Assembly: GCA_016284635.1 (NCBI GenBank)
Contig: JAEEPF010000022.1
Coordinates: 1-32,946 of the forward strand
Direction: 5' to 3'
From: Prevotella sp.
Lineage (GTDB): Bacteria; Bacteroidota; Bacteroidia; Bacteroidales; Bacteroidaceae
DNA length: 32,946 bases
The stretch's first letter is position 1. Every line of letters starts with the position of its first letter. Positions 6,249 to 15,809 of this stretch are shown here, one piece after another. The position numbers and the translations under genes were made by a program. The notes beneath the pieces are model-generated. The model was given only the letters and a program-made list of their open reading frames with translations, did no database searches and had not been told where the DNA came from.

Positions 6249-8893
6249 TGAAAGGTAGATTAATCATGGCATTACTGCTATGGGTGGCAGTTGCCGACAA
6301 TGTTTGGGGGTATGTTGGTAATGGAGTAGGAATTGTTAGCTGTACTCCAGGTGAAGGATATGTCTATTCATCAAAAACAGATATCCCCTATGATGAAGTT
6401 TCCGAATGGAATGACTGTTCAAAAAATCCCTCGTATGCATGGGGAAGTGGTGAAACAGTAGAAGATGGTTCTCCATATTGGATTTATGCCAAACCTGCTC
6501 AAGGTTATCAGTTTTTAGGATGGAAGAAATATATTGAGATAGACAAGGTTTCTGATGAAGCTGAATTTTATAGTACGAATACTAAAGAGAAATTAATATA
6601 TTATGATAATAATTCATGTGGATATAAAGCTGTTTTTGAGTATAAAACCAAGCTCGTTGGCGTACCTCGAGCTTTCAATGTATATGTGGATAATGACAAA
6701 GTTAAACCCAACGGGAACGGCAATTACAATATTTTAGAAGGGAAGACGGTGAAAATCTCATGGAGCGATGATTACCAATGTGGATTCAGTTCTGAAATAC
6801 CCTCTGCCAATAACGCGACATTCACAATGCCCGAAAACGATGTCACTGTAGTTTTGAACAGTTTGACGATTTCCTCAGGGGTGACCCAGATAGAAGAGAA
6901 AGCTTTTTATAATTGTGGGTTGACCGATGTGTACTATGAGGGAACAAAGGCCCAATGGGATGCTGTCGAAAAGGGGAAAGATGCATTCACTTCCACCATC
7001 CATTGGCGCTGCACGGCCACCTTTAACATGAAGGGCCACGGCACAGCCCCCACGGCGCAGACCGTCTATTCTGGTGTAGCCAATGCTCTGACTAGGCCAA
7101 CAGACCCTACCGCAGAGGATTATGAATTCGGCGGATGGTACGTCGATGAGGCATGCAAAAAACCTTTCGATTTTACTGCCGCACTTTCTGACAATGTGAC
7201 AGTTTATGCCTGTTGGTTTCAGGGTAGCCACTACACATTGGAACTGCCCGACATAGTGGAAATCAACCCAAATACGGTGTGGACTCCTACGACGGTGATG
7301 GTCTCAAATCTGAAACTTGGGCAAAATACTAATGGACACACGCCAACAGCCCTTCGATTAGTACTCAATAGGGGAACGCTTGTCAATCAAGCGGACGACA
7401 CTAAGACCATACCATTTTTCACGTACTACAATGAATCCGAGGGCAATCCACCGGTTTCTGTTCTCCTTAATTTGAATTCAAACGGTGCGGCAACATTTTA
7501 TATCAAAGTAAGCAGCGACGACTGGGATGCGGCAGAGCCTGGCACATATAGCGGAACTTTGCCTTGTCAAATTTTTTATTTTTACAAGAATACTTCTTTT
7601 GTGACCGAAGAACTTGAAACTCGCACCATCCCCGTGACGCTGACAATCCCACCGGAACCACACACCATCACCACCGCTGTCTCGCCCGCTGAAGGGGGTA
7701 CGGTGACAGGCGGTGGCACATACGACAAAGGTACTGATGTTACCCTAAAGGCCACAGCCAATGAGGGCTATTCATTTGTGAATTGGACGGAAGACGGCAA
7801 CGAGGTAAGCACCGAGGCCACCTATACTTTCACCGTCAGTGACGACCGTTCTCTGGTGGCGAACTTCGAGCAGGGCTACACCATCAACGTCGCGGTTGAT
7901 CCCAAGGATGGCGGCATGGTGACGGGCGGCAGCAGCGGCTTCTATGCTGATGGTACGCAACTTGTAATTAAGGCCATACCGAACGAGGGTTACCGGTTTG
8001 TGGACTGGAAGATCGACGGCGTCAATGGCAGTTCTGAGCCCACCTATACGTTCATCGTCGACGGCGATTTAAGTACGTTGGTGGCCCACTTTGAACAGGT
8101 CTATCGGCTCTCGGGCACGAACGTGTTGTTCTTCTCAGAGGGTAGCATTAACAACATCACCGAGGCTGCGGAAGGCGAGCGGGTGACGGTGAGCCTGAAC
8201 CCCGTGAACGTTCAAAACGGATATTATCTGACGGGCGAGTTCTCGACGGACGGCGTGGTGATTACCAAGGAGGAAGACAATGAAGACGGTTGGTTCATCA
8301 TGCCCGCGAAGGCAGTGACGGTGAATGCTGTGGCTGCCGAACGTACAGAGTACAAGATTGACCTGACCACGGCCACGACGCAGACTATTACCGAGGGGGC
8401 TTGGCTGGCGCTGATGCAGCAGGAGGGCTACTTCGGCTCTGTCTGTGACGATACGGGATATCTGCAGTACATAGATCTGAATCTCGACGGCACACCCGAT
8501 CTACAGCTGACGGATGACTATAACGAGGCAACAAGAGTGACCACGTACGGCGTGACGAAACTCGATGGCGCCAATCAGCTGACGACGAATTACCGCCTCA
8601 CCATCCCGACCTTCCCTGAACTCAACCCTTCGCCCTACAGCACCATCCTTGTGACGCTCGGCAGCGGCTCTGAGGTGAACAATCTGCCTGAGATCATCAT
8701 GGGCGACGTGAATGGCGACGGACGGGTGACCATCACCGATGCCACGCTCTTGACGGACTTTGTCAATACGGGCGTGGAACCTGCAGGCTTCGTCAAGGCG
8801 GCTGCCGATGTGGACTATAGCCGCAGCATCACCATGGCTGACGTCATGGCCATCCTCGAAATAATCCTCACCAGTTTTCCAACGATAGATTAA
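6245..8893 (+). CDS. Secreted InlB-repeat protein with C-terminal dockerin-like module
   Basis: 882 aa, exported (signal peptide about 1-22). Modules in order: an AT-rich unfamiliar region (23-205); one degenerate BspA-type leucine-rich unit (about 206-256, VTQIEEKAFYNCGLTDVYYEG); a Listeria-Bacteroides repeat (258-330, ending NVTVYACW); a beta-sandwich-like region (331-475); two divergent InlB B-repeats (about 475-618, each with EGYxFVxW and a final FEQ); a Prevotella-type stretch; and a dockerin-like pair (about 817-882: GDVNGDGRVTITDA and a second half ending in SITMADVMAILEIIL). It has no Por-type sorting domain. It is likely surface-associated; adhesion or carbohydrate binding is inference. 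Base composition is distinctly AT-rich over 6300-6900 compared with the 3' half. Confidence 0.82.
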   Translation: MMKGRLIMALLLWVAVADNVWGYVGNGVGIVSCTPGEGYVYSSKTDIPYDEVSEWNDCSKNPSYAWGSGETVEDGSPYWIYAKPAQGYQFLGWKKYIEIDKVSDEAEFYSTNTKEKLIYYDNNSCGYKAVFEYKTKLVGVPRAFNVYVDNDKVKPNGNGNYNILEGKTVKISWSDDYQCGFSSEIPSANNATFTMPENDVTVVLNSLTISSGVTQIEEKAFYNCGLTDVYYEGTKAQWDAVEKGKDAFTSTIHWRCTATFNMKGHGTAPTAQTVYSGVANALTRPTDPTAEDYEFGGWYVDEACKKPFDFTAALSDNVTVYACWFQGSHYTLELPDIVEINPNTVWTPTTVMVSNLKLGQNTNGHTPTALRLVLNRGTLVNQADDTKTIPFFTYYNESEGNPPVSVLLNLNSNGAATFYIKVSSDDWDAAEPGTYSGTLPCQIFYFYKNTSFVTEELETRTIPVTLTIPPEPHTITTAVSPAEGGTVTGGGTYDKGTDVTLKATANEGYSFVNWTEDGNEVSTEATYTFTVSDDRSLVANFEQGYTINVAVDPKDGGMVTGGSSGFYADGTQLVIKAIPNEGYRFVDWKIDGVNGSSEPTYTFIVDGDLSTLVAHFEQVYRLSGTNVLFFSEGSINNITEAAEGERVTVSLNPVNVQNGYYLTGEFSTDGVVITKEEDNEDGWFIMPAKAVTVNAVAAERTEYKIDLTTATTQTITEGAWLALMQQEGYFGSVCDDTGYLQYIDLNLDGTPDLQLTDDYNEATRVTTYGVTKLDGANQLTTNYRLTIPTFPELNPSPYSTILVTLGSGSEVNNLPEIIMGDVNGDGRVTITDATLLTDFVNTGVEPAGFVKAAADVDYSRSITMADVMAILEIILTSFPTID

Positions 8894-8908
8894 ATCATCC
8901 CACAAGTT

Positions 8909-11900
8909 ATGAAAATGAAAAGAACAATAGGCATCAGAAGCCAAAAGAGTTTTATGAGACGGGCAGTGATGACAGTGCTGCTTGCAATGATAACCATGAT
9001 GGCGTGGGCTGCCAAGCCTGTTACCAACTTGGACGCTTGTCGCGGAGAGGCTTACAGCATCTACGTAAGTGGTTGGGCTTTCGACAAAGACGCACCTGAC
9101 TATAGCCTCAGCGTGAAGGTATATGTCTATACCGACGCAGCGTGCAAGAACCAATATGCATACAAGAAACTGGCTACCGGCTATGTGGACAGGCCTGACG
9201 TGGTAACGGCGCACAGCCTGCCGAGTGGCTCTAAGCCCGGCTTCGAGGGCCGCATCCCCATCACGGATCCCGGCACCTATTACGTGAAGGTGTTTGCCAT
9301 CGACATCGACCAGTGGGGCGATGACGTTGCCAATAGCAGTACTGAGATGAGCCATTCCTTCAACCCCGTGACCGTGACGACCCTCACGACCATCGGCTCG
9401 GCAGCCGATTGGAACACCTTTGTCACTGTCATAAAAAGTGGCGGCGAGGACTTTGCCGGCAAGACGGTGACGTTGACAGCCGACATCCCCACCGCTGCGG
9501 AGATAGCGGCGGGCACGACAGCCGTCACGACGATTACCGGCGAGAACAAAGCCTTCTGCGGCACGTTCGACGGTCAGGGCCATACCATCAACGTTGATCT
9601 TAACGTTTCCGGCAACATAGCGGAAGGTCTCTTCAGCAATGTGAAGGGAGCCACCATCAAGGACCTCACCGTCACGGGCACCATCAACAACACTGGCATG
9701 TACGCTGGCGGACTGGTGGGTACTGCCAAGGGAGCGACCATCCAGAACTGCACCTTTGCCGCCACCATCAATAGCTCTGGTAATGAGATAGGCGCCTTCG
9801 TGGGCGGCTGCAGCCAGATAGATGCCGACACCCCTGGCAACCTGACGCTGCAGGACTGCATCTTCAGTGGCAGCATTCATATCACAGGTTCCTACGGCGA
9901 CAGCAAATCCGCCGGCTTGGTGTCGGTATGGAACAACACATCGCTCACCATCAGCAACTGCCTCGTCAAGGGTTCGTTCTCCAGCGAACGTTCCGGCGCC
10001 CAGTTCTATCCTATCGCCTTCAAGACGGCTGGCGTTACCGTCACGGCCAACGTCAGCGGTGCCTACTACCTGAACACCCTCCCCGTCACCACCTCCGGCT
10101 CCAATTTCATCTCCGGTGCCGAGGGCATGGCGGTGAGCAATACCGTAACGCCGGAGCGTGACCGTCCCTTCGTGGCGGTCGACGGCAATACATACTATGC
10201 CATGTCCTCAAACCACATCATCGAGGACGGTATCAGCTCAACGGCAGATTGGATTAACTTTGTGGCGTTGGTGAACGAGGGTACCGAATCCTTTGAAGGG
10301 CAGACCGTGAAGCTGAAGTCAGACATCTGCATATCGTCGATGGTGGGCACAAGCGACCACCCTTTCTGCGGCACGTTCGACGGAGACGGCAAGACAATGA
10401 CTGTTGATATCAATACAATAGAGACATACGCGGCTCCATTCCACTATATTGACGGAGCAACGATTAAGAACCTCACCGTTGAGGGCCACGTCACAAGCAA
10501 TTCCACGGACTACGTAAACTACGCTGCAGGATTCGTGGGTGTTTGTGGTAGTACAGGGGTGAACACTATCACTAATTGTATTGTCAATACTGATGTGAGC
10601 GTTGATGCCAGTGGGAACAATCCTATTACTTTTGCTGGTGGTATCATATACCTCTTGAAGGGTAGTCTGACGATGGAGCGTTGCGTCTATGGTGGCACCA
10701 TCAGTGGTTTTCAATACGAATCGGGCGGATTTATTGGCGAATTAGATGCGAACACAATAACACTTATTCTCACCAACTGCATATTCAGGGGTGTATTCTC
10801 ACCTGGAAAAAACGGAAAATATAACCCCATAGTCATGTCGGGATATTGTAAAAACTTGAATGCCTCAATAAGCGACACCTACTATCTTAACACCGCTGCC
10901 CCCACATTTGTTTATGATACTTTATCCGAACTCACGGGAACACCAGTGAGTGCGACCTTTGTAGAAGGTAAGTGGGAAATCCCCGTGACATTAATCGATG
11001 GCAACATCTATTATCTGCACGGAAAAAGTCTGCCTTATTCCTACGGCTTCGAGAATAACGATCTGGATGCAGAGGGCTGGAGCACTTCATCTTTCTATAT
11101 TCGAATAACTGCTGGTGGTCATAACCATACCCAGGGTCTTTGCTTTAAAGAAAATAATGAACTACAGTACTTGATTTCCCCCGAACTTGACGGGAAAGCT
11201 GCAATGAAAGTATCGTTCTATTATTATTCCACGGCTACCACTGAGGAGGAAATCATCATTCCTGCCCGAGTGGGATATTCCATGACCACCAAGAGCATCG
11301 ATGCTTTCACTTGGGTTGATGCAAATCTTCCTCCTGCAAATCTCGGTTGGTTCTTATATGAAAACGAGTTTCCCGCAGGCACAAAATATGTTGCTTTGGA
11401 AGTTGATATTCCAGAAAGTTCATACTATAACAGGGCTCTTGATGTTGACGACTTCCTTTTTGAGGTGTCTGGTAACCTGCCACCGGCAAATCTCACAGTG
11501 AGCAATATAACAGGCCAGTGTGCTACGGTATCATGGGATGCTCCTCAGACAAATAATACTATCACGGGCTATGTATACAAATACAAGAAAGACAGCGATG
11601 AAAACTGGTCGGAAGAATTCACGACAAACTCTACTACTGTTACGCTCACTGGGCTGATAGACGACACATCATATGAATTCCGCGTGTCGGCACTCTATGG
11701 CAGCAATAACGACTTTTATTGCACCACTACGAAATTCACAACACCAATTGTTTACCAATCCCCCGTCAACTTGGCTATTAGCAGTATCACTTACCTAAGT
11801 GCTACGCTTACATGGGAGGCTCCAGAAACTGGGACGGGCACAACCCTTCTTGGTTATGGTTATCAGTATAGAAAGCAGGGCGACGAAGATTGGTCAGAGG

Positions 11901-14900
11901 AAATTTCAGTGAATAATACTACCACTACTATCGAAGGGCTGTCAGACAATACACGATATGAGTTCAGATTGAGAGCATTATATGACGGCAGTCATGTGAG
12001 TAGGTTTACAAACATCAGTTTTATTATAGGCGATGCCATTCGTGTAACAGCTGGAACTAAAACAATGGATGCCGTTCACAGAGTGATGGACGATGTTACC
12101 ATCAATGACCGTATCACCATCAATGGCGACGTAACGCTCATTCTTGATGAGGGGAAAACCCTTAATGCCACCAGTGGCATCAAGTTGTCGGCTGGGAACA
12201 AACTGACAATTAAGGGAAAAGGCACACTTAATGCAGACGCTTCCAGTTATCCTGGGGCTGGAATTGGCTCAGATAATGTTGGCATACTGGTAATCGAGGA
12301 CGGTATAATCAATGTCCGAGGTGGTTATCGCGCTGCTGGTATTGGCGGTTCAAACTTCTGTAGTAATGGTGGATCAATTACCATTAATGGCGGAACTATT
12401 AATGCAACTGGCGGTTATGAAGGTGCTGGCATTGGTGGTGGATCTGCAAATGGAGAAGAAAACTACGGCATTTGTGGTACTATCACCATCAATGGTGGAA
12501 AGATAACAGCCATAGGAGGCGAAGGGGCTCCAGGAATCGGATCGATGGATGGTGCTCCTATCGGTGGTTCTATCACTCTTGGTTGGACTAATGAAGATGA
12601 TTTTATTTATTCCAGTGGTTACGCCAATGTAACTTCTATTAAATTTGCGAAAGACAAATATTTCTTTTGGTCAGAAAATGGCGTAACTCAAGCTGCTACG
12701 ATAGATAATATCGGTGGCAAGAAGATTGTTCCTCTCAGTGAAGAACTGTCACATAATTTCGACTATATTGCCGTCAGTGGCATAGAACCCTATTATCTTT
12801 ATTCGGGGGATGAAATCAACATAGACTTTATTGTGAAAGACGCAGGAGGAAACGAGTTGGAAAAGGGAACCCATTTCACGGAGTCTTACAGCTCTTTTCC
12901 TGTTAAGGAAAGTGGCAACTATACCCTTACCTTGACCGCCATAGATGGTAGTGGCTATCTGGGCTCCAAAGAATTCAGTTTTACTGTTGGCGATGGCATT
13001 CCCGTAACTGAAGAAACAACAAAGTTGACTTTTTGCCAATACAAGGTTTCGGATGATGTTACTATCGATGATCACATTACCATTAATGGCAACGTGAAGC
13101 TGATTCTTGATGAGGGCAAGACGCTTACGGTCACTAAAGGTATTGAGGTGTCGGGGGGTAATAAGTTGACCATAGAAGGGAAAGGTAAACTCATTGCAAC
13201 GGGATATGGCAATTATTCTGGTATCGGTTCACCAATGTCCGGTATGTTCGGTACTTTGGTTATAAATGACGGTACAATTATAGCTACAGGAGCATTATCT
13301 GCGGCGGGTATCGGTGGTTCTGTCTGCAATACTGGTGGAGGGACAATCTACATCAATGGTGGTCATGTAACTGCCACAGGCGGAAATGGGGGTGCCGGCA
13401 TCGGAGGCGGTTTTGGCGGTGTCTGTGGAACTATCTTCATCAATGGCGGTAAGGTTATTGCCATAGGTGGTAATAATGCGCCAGGTGTTGGCCCTGGAGG
13501 TGGAAGCTCGGGAAAGGGTACAGGTTCAATGACTCTTGGCTGGACCAATACAGACGATTATATCTATGCCAGCAGTTATGACCTGGGAGGAGGCTTCTAT
13601 ATTGCAGAAAACCAGATTCTCTATGATAATTCCGGTAACATTTATAGTGGAAAACTGTCTGAAGAGGAGTTATCCGCCATTCAAGGCAAAGAGCTGAGAG
13701 CCAGAACCTTGATAGTGAGTCTGCCTTATATTCAAGACTTTTCTGACGGCATGGGCGGTTGGATTGCTGTGGATGGTGTTGGCAATACAGGTCTTAATAT
13801 AGGAGCAGACACAAATTTCATGTTTGGCATAAGTGAGTCTTATCAATACCTCATCTCCCCACAACTGGACTTAACCACTGATGTAAAACTATCGTTCTAC
13901 GTCAAGAATTTTGTTGCATATACTATGTCGTTTGATGCTAAATTCCAAGTGGGGGTTTCAACAAAGACCAATAGTATTTCCGATTTTATATGGCAGGAAG
14001 AGTGGATGGCCAGTGGTGGTTCGTCTCGGCTTGTTCAATATTACCTCCCTGCTGAGGTTAAATATGTGGCAATTAAGTACCTTCCTGATCCTGGTAATTA
14101 TTTGTATATCGACAACATCAGCTTTGTGGCGGTTGCGGATGTCAGTCTCGCCGAAGATGCCGACAATGGTGACATCATCAGCGGTGTAGACGGTTACCTT
14201 GCCGACGTGACCCTGCAGGACCGTACACTCTGGACGGACAACGAGTGGAACACACTGTGCCTGCCGTTCTCGATGACCGCCTCACAGATCGCTGGTTCAC
14301 CTCTGGCTGGAGCCGTCATCAAGGAGGTGAACGCTGAGACGTCGAACATGACGGACGGGACGCTGACGCTGAACTTCAAGAGAACCACAAGCATATCGGC
14401 AGGGAAACCCTATATCGTGAAGTGGGCGAATGCTGACCTTGTCATCAGCTCGGAAGCGGATTGGGAGGCGTTTGCCACAAGCGTGGCGGAAGGCGTTAGC
14501 TACTACGCCAAGACCGTGATGCTCGACACCGACCTCACCGTCACGGAAATGGTGAAAGGCTTCTTTACGGGCACCTTCGACGGCAACGGGCATACCATCA
14601 CCCTCGATATAGATTATAAGGAAAGCACGTCGAACCCAGGTCAGGCACTCTTCTATCAACTTAGGAACGCTACCGTCAAGAACCTCCAGACCGAGGGATG
14701 GGTCACCACATCCGGGCATCGCCCTGCCAACATTGCCGTGTACGCCGATGGCACCTCCACCATCAGCAACTGCACCTGTGGGGCATCGATTGAGTCAACC
14801 CTCAAAAACTCATGGGTGGACGGCGGCGCCGTGGTGGCCTGCATCAAGTCAGGAGCCACGCTCAACATCACCGACTGCTATGCCAGAGCGTCCGTTTACT

Positions 14901-15688
14901 ACGAAAATTCCGCCTATTCAGGCGGTGGCGTGGTGGGGTGGACGGAGGACGCCACGGCGACGGCCAACCTGGAGTGCTGCGTGTACGCTCCGACCTGGAT
15001 TGAGATAGAAAAGACAGATAATGATCCCCACTACTTCGTGTCGGGTCCGGGGCAGAAGACACTTTCCAAATGCTTCTACAATGAAACGGCCGAGGAGTCG
15101 GTGCTCACGGCCGAAGGAACGAATTGGGGGGTGTATTATAACACGGATGACCTATGGAGTTATCTGGGCTGGAAGAGAGGCATCAAGCTGCCCAAAGAGG
15201 TTGTAGTCGAGTTCGCCTCCATAGAGGATCCTGTGTTCAAAGACGTGATTATTGAATCAGGGAATACGTCCGTCGTGAACTTCGACGGCGGTCAGTTCAT
15301 CGGCTCATACAGTCCCTTCGCTGATATCAGCGGGCTGCTGCTGGACGACCATAATCCGGATAACGGCGCCTGCCGTGCCGCCCTCAGTCTCAGCAGGGCC
15401 TTCGAGGGCTGGTACACCGACGATGCGCTGACTACGCCCGTCACCACCATCCCCTTTACCTCCAATGGCACCGTGAAGCTCTATGCCAAGTGGAGTATAT
15501 TAGCGGGCGACGTGAACGGCGACGGACTGGTGACGATTACCGACGCGGCGGTGCTGATGGACTATCTCAAGACGGGCCTGGAACCTGCGGGTTTCGTTAA
15601 GGCGGCAGCCGACGTGGACGGCAAGCCTGGCATCACCATGAGCGATGCCGTGGCTATCTTGGAAATGATATTGAATGGCTTACCCTAA
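8909..15688 (+). CDS. Giant multimodular secreted protein (beta-helix, FnIII, dockerin-like)
   Basis: 2259 aa. Signal peptide 1-34; an SGWAFD-type beta-sandwich (39-155); two GLUG-like beta-helix regions (about 156-440 and 441-700, each with FCGTFDGxG); a choice-of-anchor-J-like domain (about 708-854); two fibronectin III domains (about 858-945 and 950-1040); two Gly-rich AGIGG/ITINGG beta-helix blocks that are copies of each other (about 1045-1240 and 1365-1545); a second anchor-J-like domain (about 1603-1745); a Prevotella-type domain (from about 1748) interrupted by a third GLUG-like beta-helix (about 1845-2090); a Listeria-Bacteroides-like unit ending KLYAKW; and a dockerin-like end (about 2200-2259, GDVNGDGLVTITDA). 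The start follows the previous stop by 15 bp, in the same operon. It is probably an adhesin or glycan-binding surface protein; no catalytic domain is seen. The middle (about 10700-14150) is more AT-rich than the ends. Confidence 0.85.
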   Translation: MKMKRTIGIRSQKSFMRRAVMTVLLAMITMMAWAAKPVTNLDACRGEAYSIYVSGWAFDKDAPDYSLSVKVYVYTDAACKNQYAYKKLATGYVDRPDVVTAHSLPSGSKPGFEGRIPITDPGTYYVKVFAIDIDQWGDDVANSSTEMSHSFNPVTVTTLTTIGSAADWNTFVTVIKSGGEDFAGKTVTLTADIPTAAEIAAGTTAVTTITGENKAFCGTFDGQGHTINVDLNVSGNIAEGLFSNVKGATIKDLTVTGTINNTGMYAGGLVGTAKGATIQNCTFAATINSSGNEIGAFVGGCSQIDADTPGNLTLQDCIFSGSIHITGSYGDSKSAGLVSVWNNTSLTISNCLVKGSFSSERSGAQFYPIAFKTAGVTVTANVSGAYYLNTLPVTTSGSNFISGAEGMAVSNTVTPERDRPFVAVDGNTYYAMSSNHIIEDGISSTADWINFVALVNEGTESFEGQTVKLKSDICISSMVGTSDHPFCGTFDGDGKTMTVDINTIETYAAPFHYIDGATIKNLTVEGHVTSNSTDYVNYAAGFVGVCGSTGVNTITNCIVNTDVSVDASGNNPITFAGGIIYLLKGSLTMERCVYGGTISGFQYESGGFIGELDANTITLILTNCIFRGVFSPGKNGKYNPIVMSGYCKNLNASISDTYYLNTAAPTFVYDTLSELTGTPVSATFVEGKWEIPVTLIDGNIYYLHGKSLPYSYGFENNDLDAEGWSTSSFYIRITAGGHNHTQGLCFKENNELQYLISPELDGKAAMKVSFYYYSTATTEEEIIIPARVGYSMTTKSIDAFTWVDANLPPANLGWFLYENEFPAGTKYVALEVDIPESSYYNRALDVDDFLFEVSGNLPPANLTVSNITGQCATVSWDAPQTNNTITGYVYKYKKDSDENWSEEFTTNSTTVTLTGLIDDTSYEFRVSALYGSNNDFYCTTTKFTTPIVYQSPVNLAISSITYLSATLTWEAPETGTGTTLLGYGYQYRKQGDEDWSEEISVNNTTTTIEGLSDNTRYEFRLRALYDGSHVSRFTNISFIIGDAIRVTAGTKTMDAVHRVMDDVTINDRITINGDVTLILDEGKTLNATSGIKLSAGNKLTIKGKGTLNADASSYPGAGIGSDNVGILVIEDGIINVRGGYRAAGIGGSNFCSNGGSITINGGTINATGGYEGAGIGGGSANGEENYGICGTITINGGKITAIGGEGAPGIGSMDGAPIGGSITLGWTNEDDFIYSSGYANVTSIKFAKDKYFFWSENGVTQAATIDNIGGKKIVPLSEELSHNFDYIAVSGIEPYYLYSGDEINIDFIVKDAGGNELEKGTHFTESYSSFPVKESGNYTLTLTAIDGSGYLGSKEFSFTVGDGIPVTEETTKLTFCQYKVSDDVTIDDHITINGNVKLILDEGKTLTVTKGIEVSGGNKLTIEGKGKLIATGYGNYSGIGSPMSGMFGTLVINDGTIIATGALSAAGIGGSVCNTGGGTIYINGGHVTATGGNGGAGIGGGFGGVCGTIFINGGKVIAIGGNNAPGVGPGGGSSGKGTGSMTLGWTNTDDYIYASSYDLGGGFYIAENQILYDNSGNIYSGKLSEEELSAIQGKELRARTLIVSLPYIQDFSDGMGGWIAVDGVGNTGLNIGADTNFMFGISESYQYLISPQLDLTTDVKLSFYVKNFVAYTMSFDAKFQVGVSTKTNSISDFIWQEEWMASGGSSRLVQYYLPAEVKYVAIKYLPDPGNYLYIDNISFVAVADVSLAEDADNGDIISGVDGYLADVTLQDRTLWTDNEWNTLCLPFSMTASQIAGSPLAGAVIKEVNAETSNMTDGTLTLNFKRTTSISAGKPYIVKWANADLVISSEADWEAFATSVAEGVSYYAKTVMLDTDLTVTEMVKGFFTGTFDGNGHTITLDIDYKESTSNPGQALFYQLRNATVKNLQTEGWVTTSGHRPANIAVYADGTSTISNCTCGASIESTLKNSWVDGGAVVACIKSGATLNITDCYARASVYYENSAYSGGGVVGWTEDATATANLECCVYAPTWIEIEKTDNDPHYFVSGPGQKTLSKCFYNETAEESVLTAEGTNWGVYYNTDDLWSYLGWKRGIKLPKEVVVEFASIEDPVFKDVIIESGNTSVVNFDGGQFIGSYSPFADISGLLLDDHNPDNGACRAALSLSRAFEGWYTDDALTTPVTTIPFTSNGTVKLYAKWSILAGDVNGDGLVTITDAAVLMDYLKTGLEPAGFVKAAADVDGKPGITMSDAVAILEMILNGLP
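12085..13530 (+). repeat. Internal duplication of a Gly-rich beta-helix module
   Basis: The segments around 12085-12600 and 13045-13560 encode the same order of motifs: DDVTI-D-ITING, LILDEGKTL, NKLTI-GKG, AGIGG, TINGG-ATGG, GITINGGK-AIGG and LGWTN. The DNA is visibly similar at the front (for example the shared ATTCTTGATGAGGG), so this is a tandem module duplication separated by a linker of about 75 residues. Confidence 0.75.
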
Positions 15689-15744
15689 AGCGTTTAAACT
15701 AAGGGCGTATTCATAAATAATCAAAAAAAGTGCGGGGAATGTGC

Positions 15745-15773
15745 TTGAATCTAAAATAAAATGCCTACTTTTG
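15745..15773 (+). promoter_or_regulatory. Bacteroidetes-type promoter of the carboxylase gene
   Basis: TTG at 15745-15747, an 18-nt spacer and TACTTTTG at 15766-15773. It lies about 36 bp upstream of the ATG at 15810, in the 121-bp gap after the giant gene. No convincing terminator was seen in that gap. Confidence 0.75.
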
Positions 15774-15809
15774 CAGTTTGTAAGTATATAACTGACAAGA
15801 AAAGCATTT

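Noticed and set aside
8501-9880. 459-aa minus-strand ORF
   Set aside because: Antisense to the ends of two well-supported surface-protein genes; low-complexity His/Ala/Gly composition and no motifs.
12300-13520. Possible CRISPR-like or satellite repeat in GGTGGT/GGCGGT-rich DNA
   Set aside because: The repetition follows Gly-rich beta-helix codons in an intact reading frame, with no spacer-repeat pattern.
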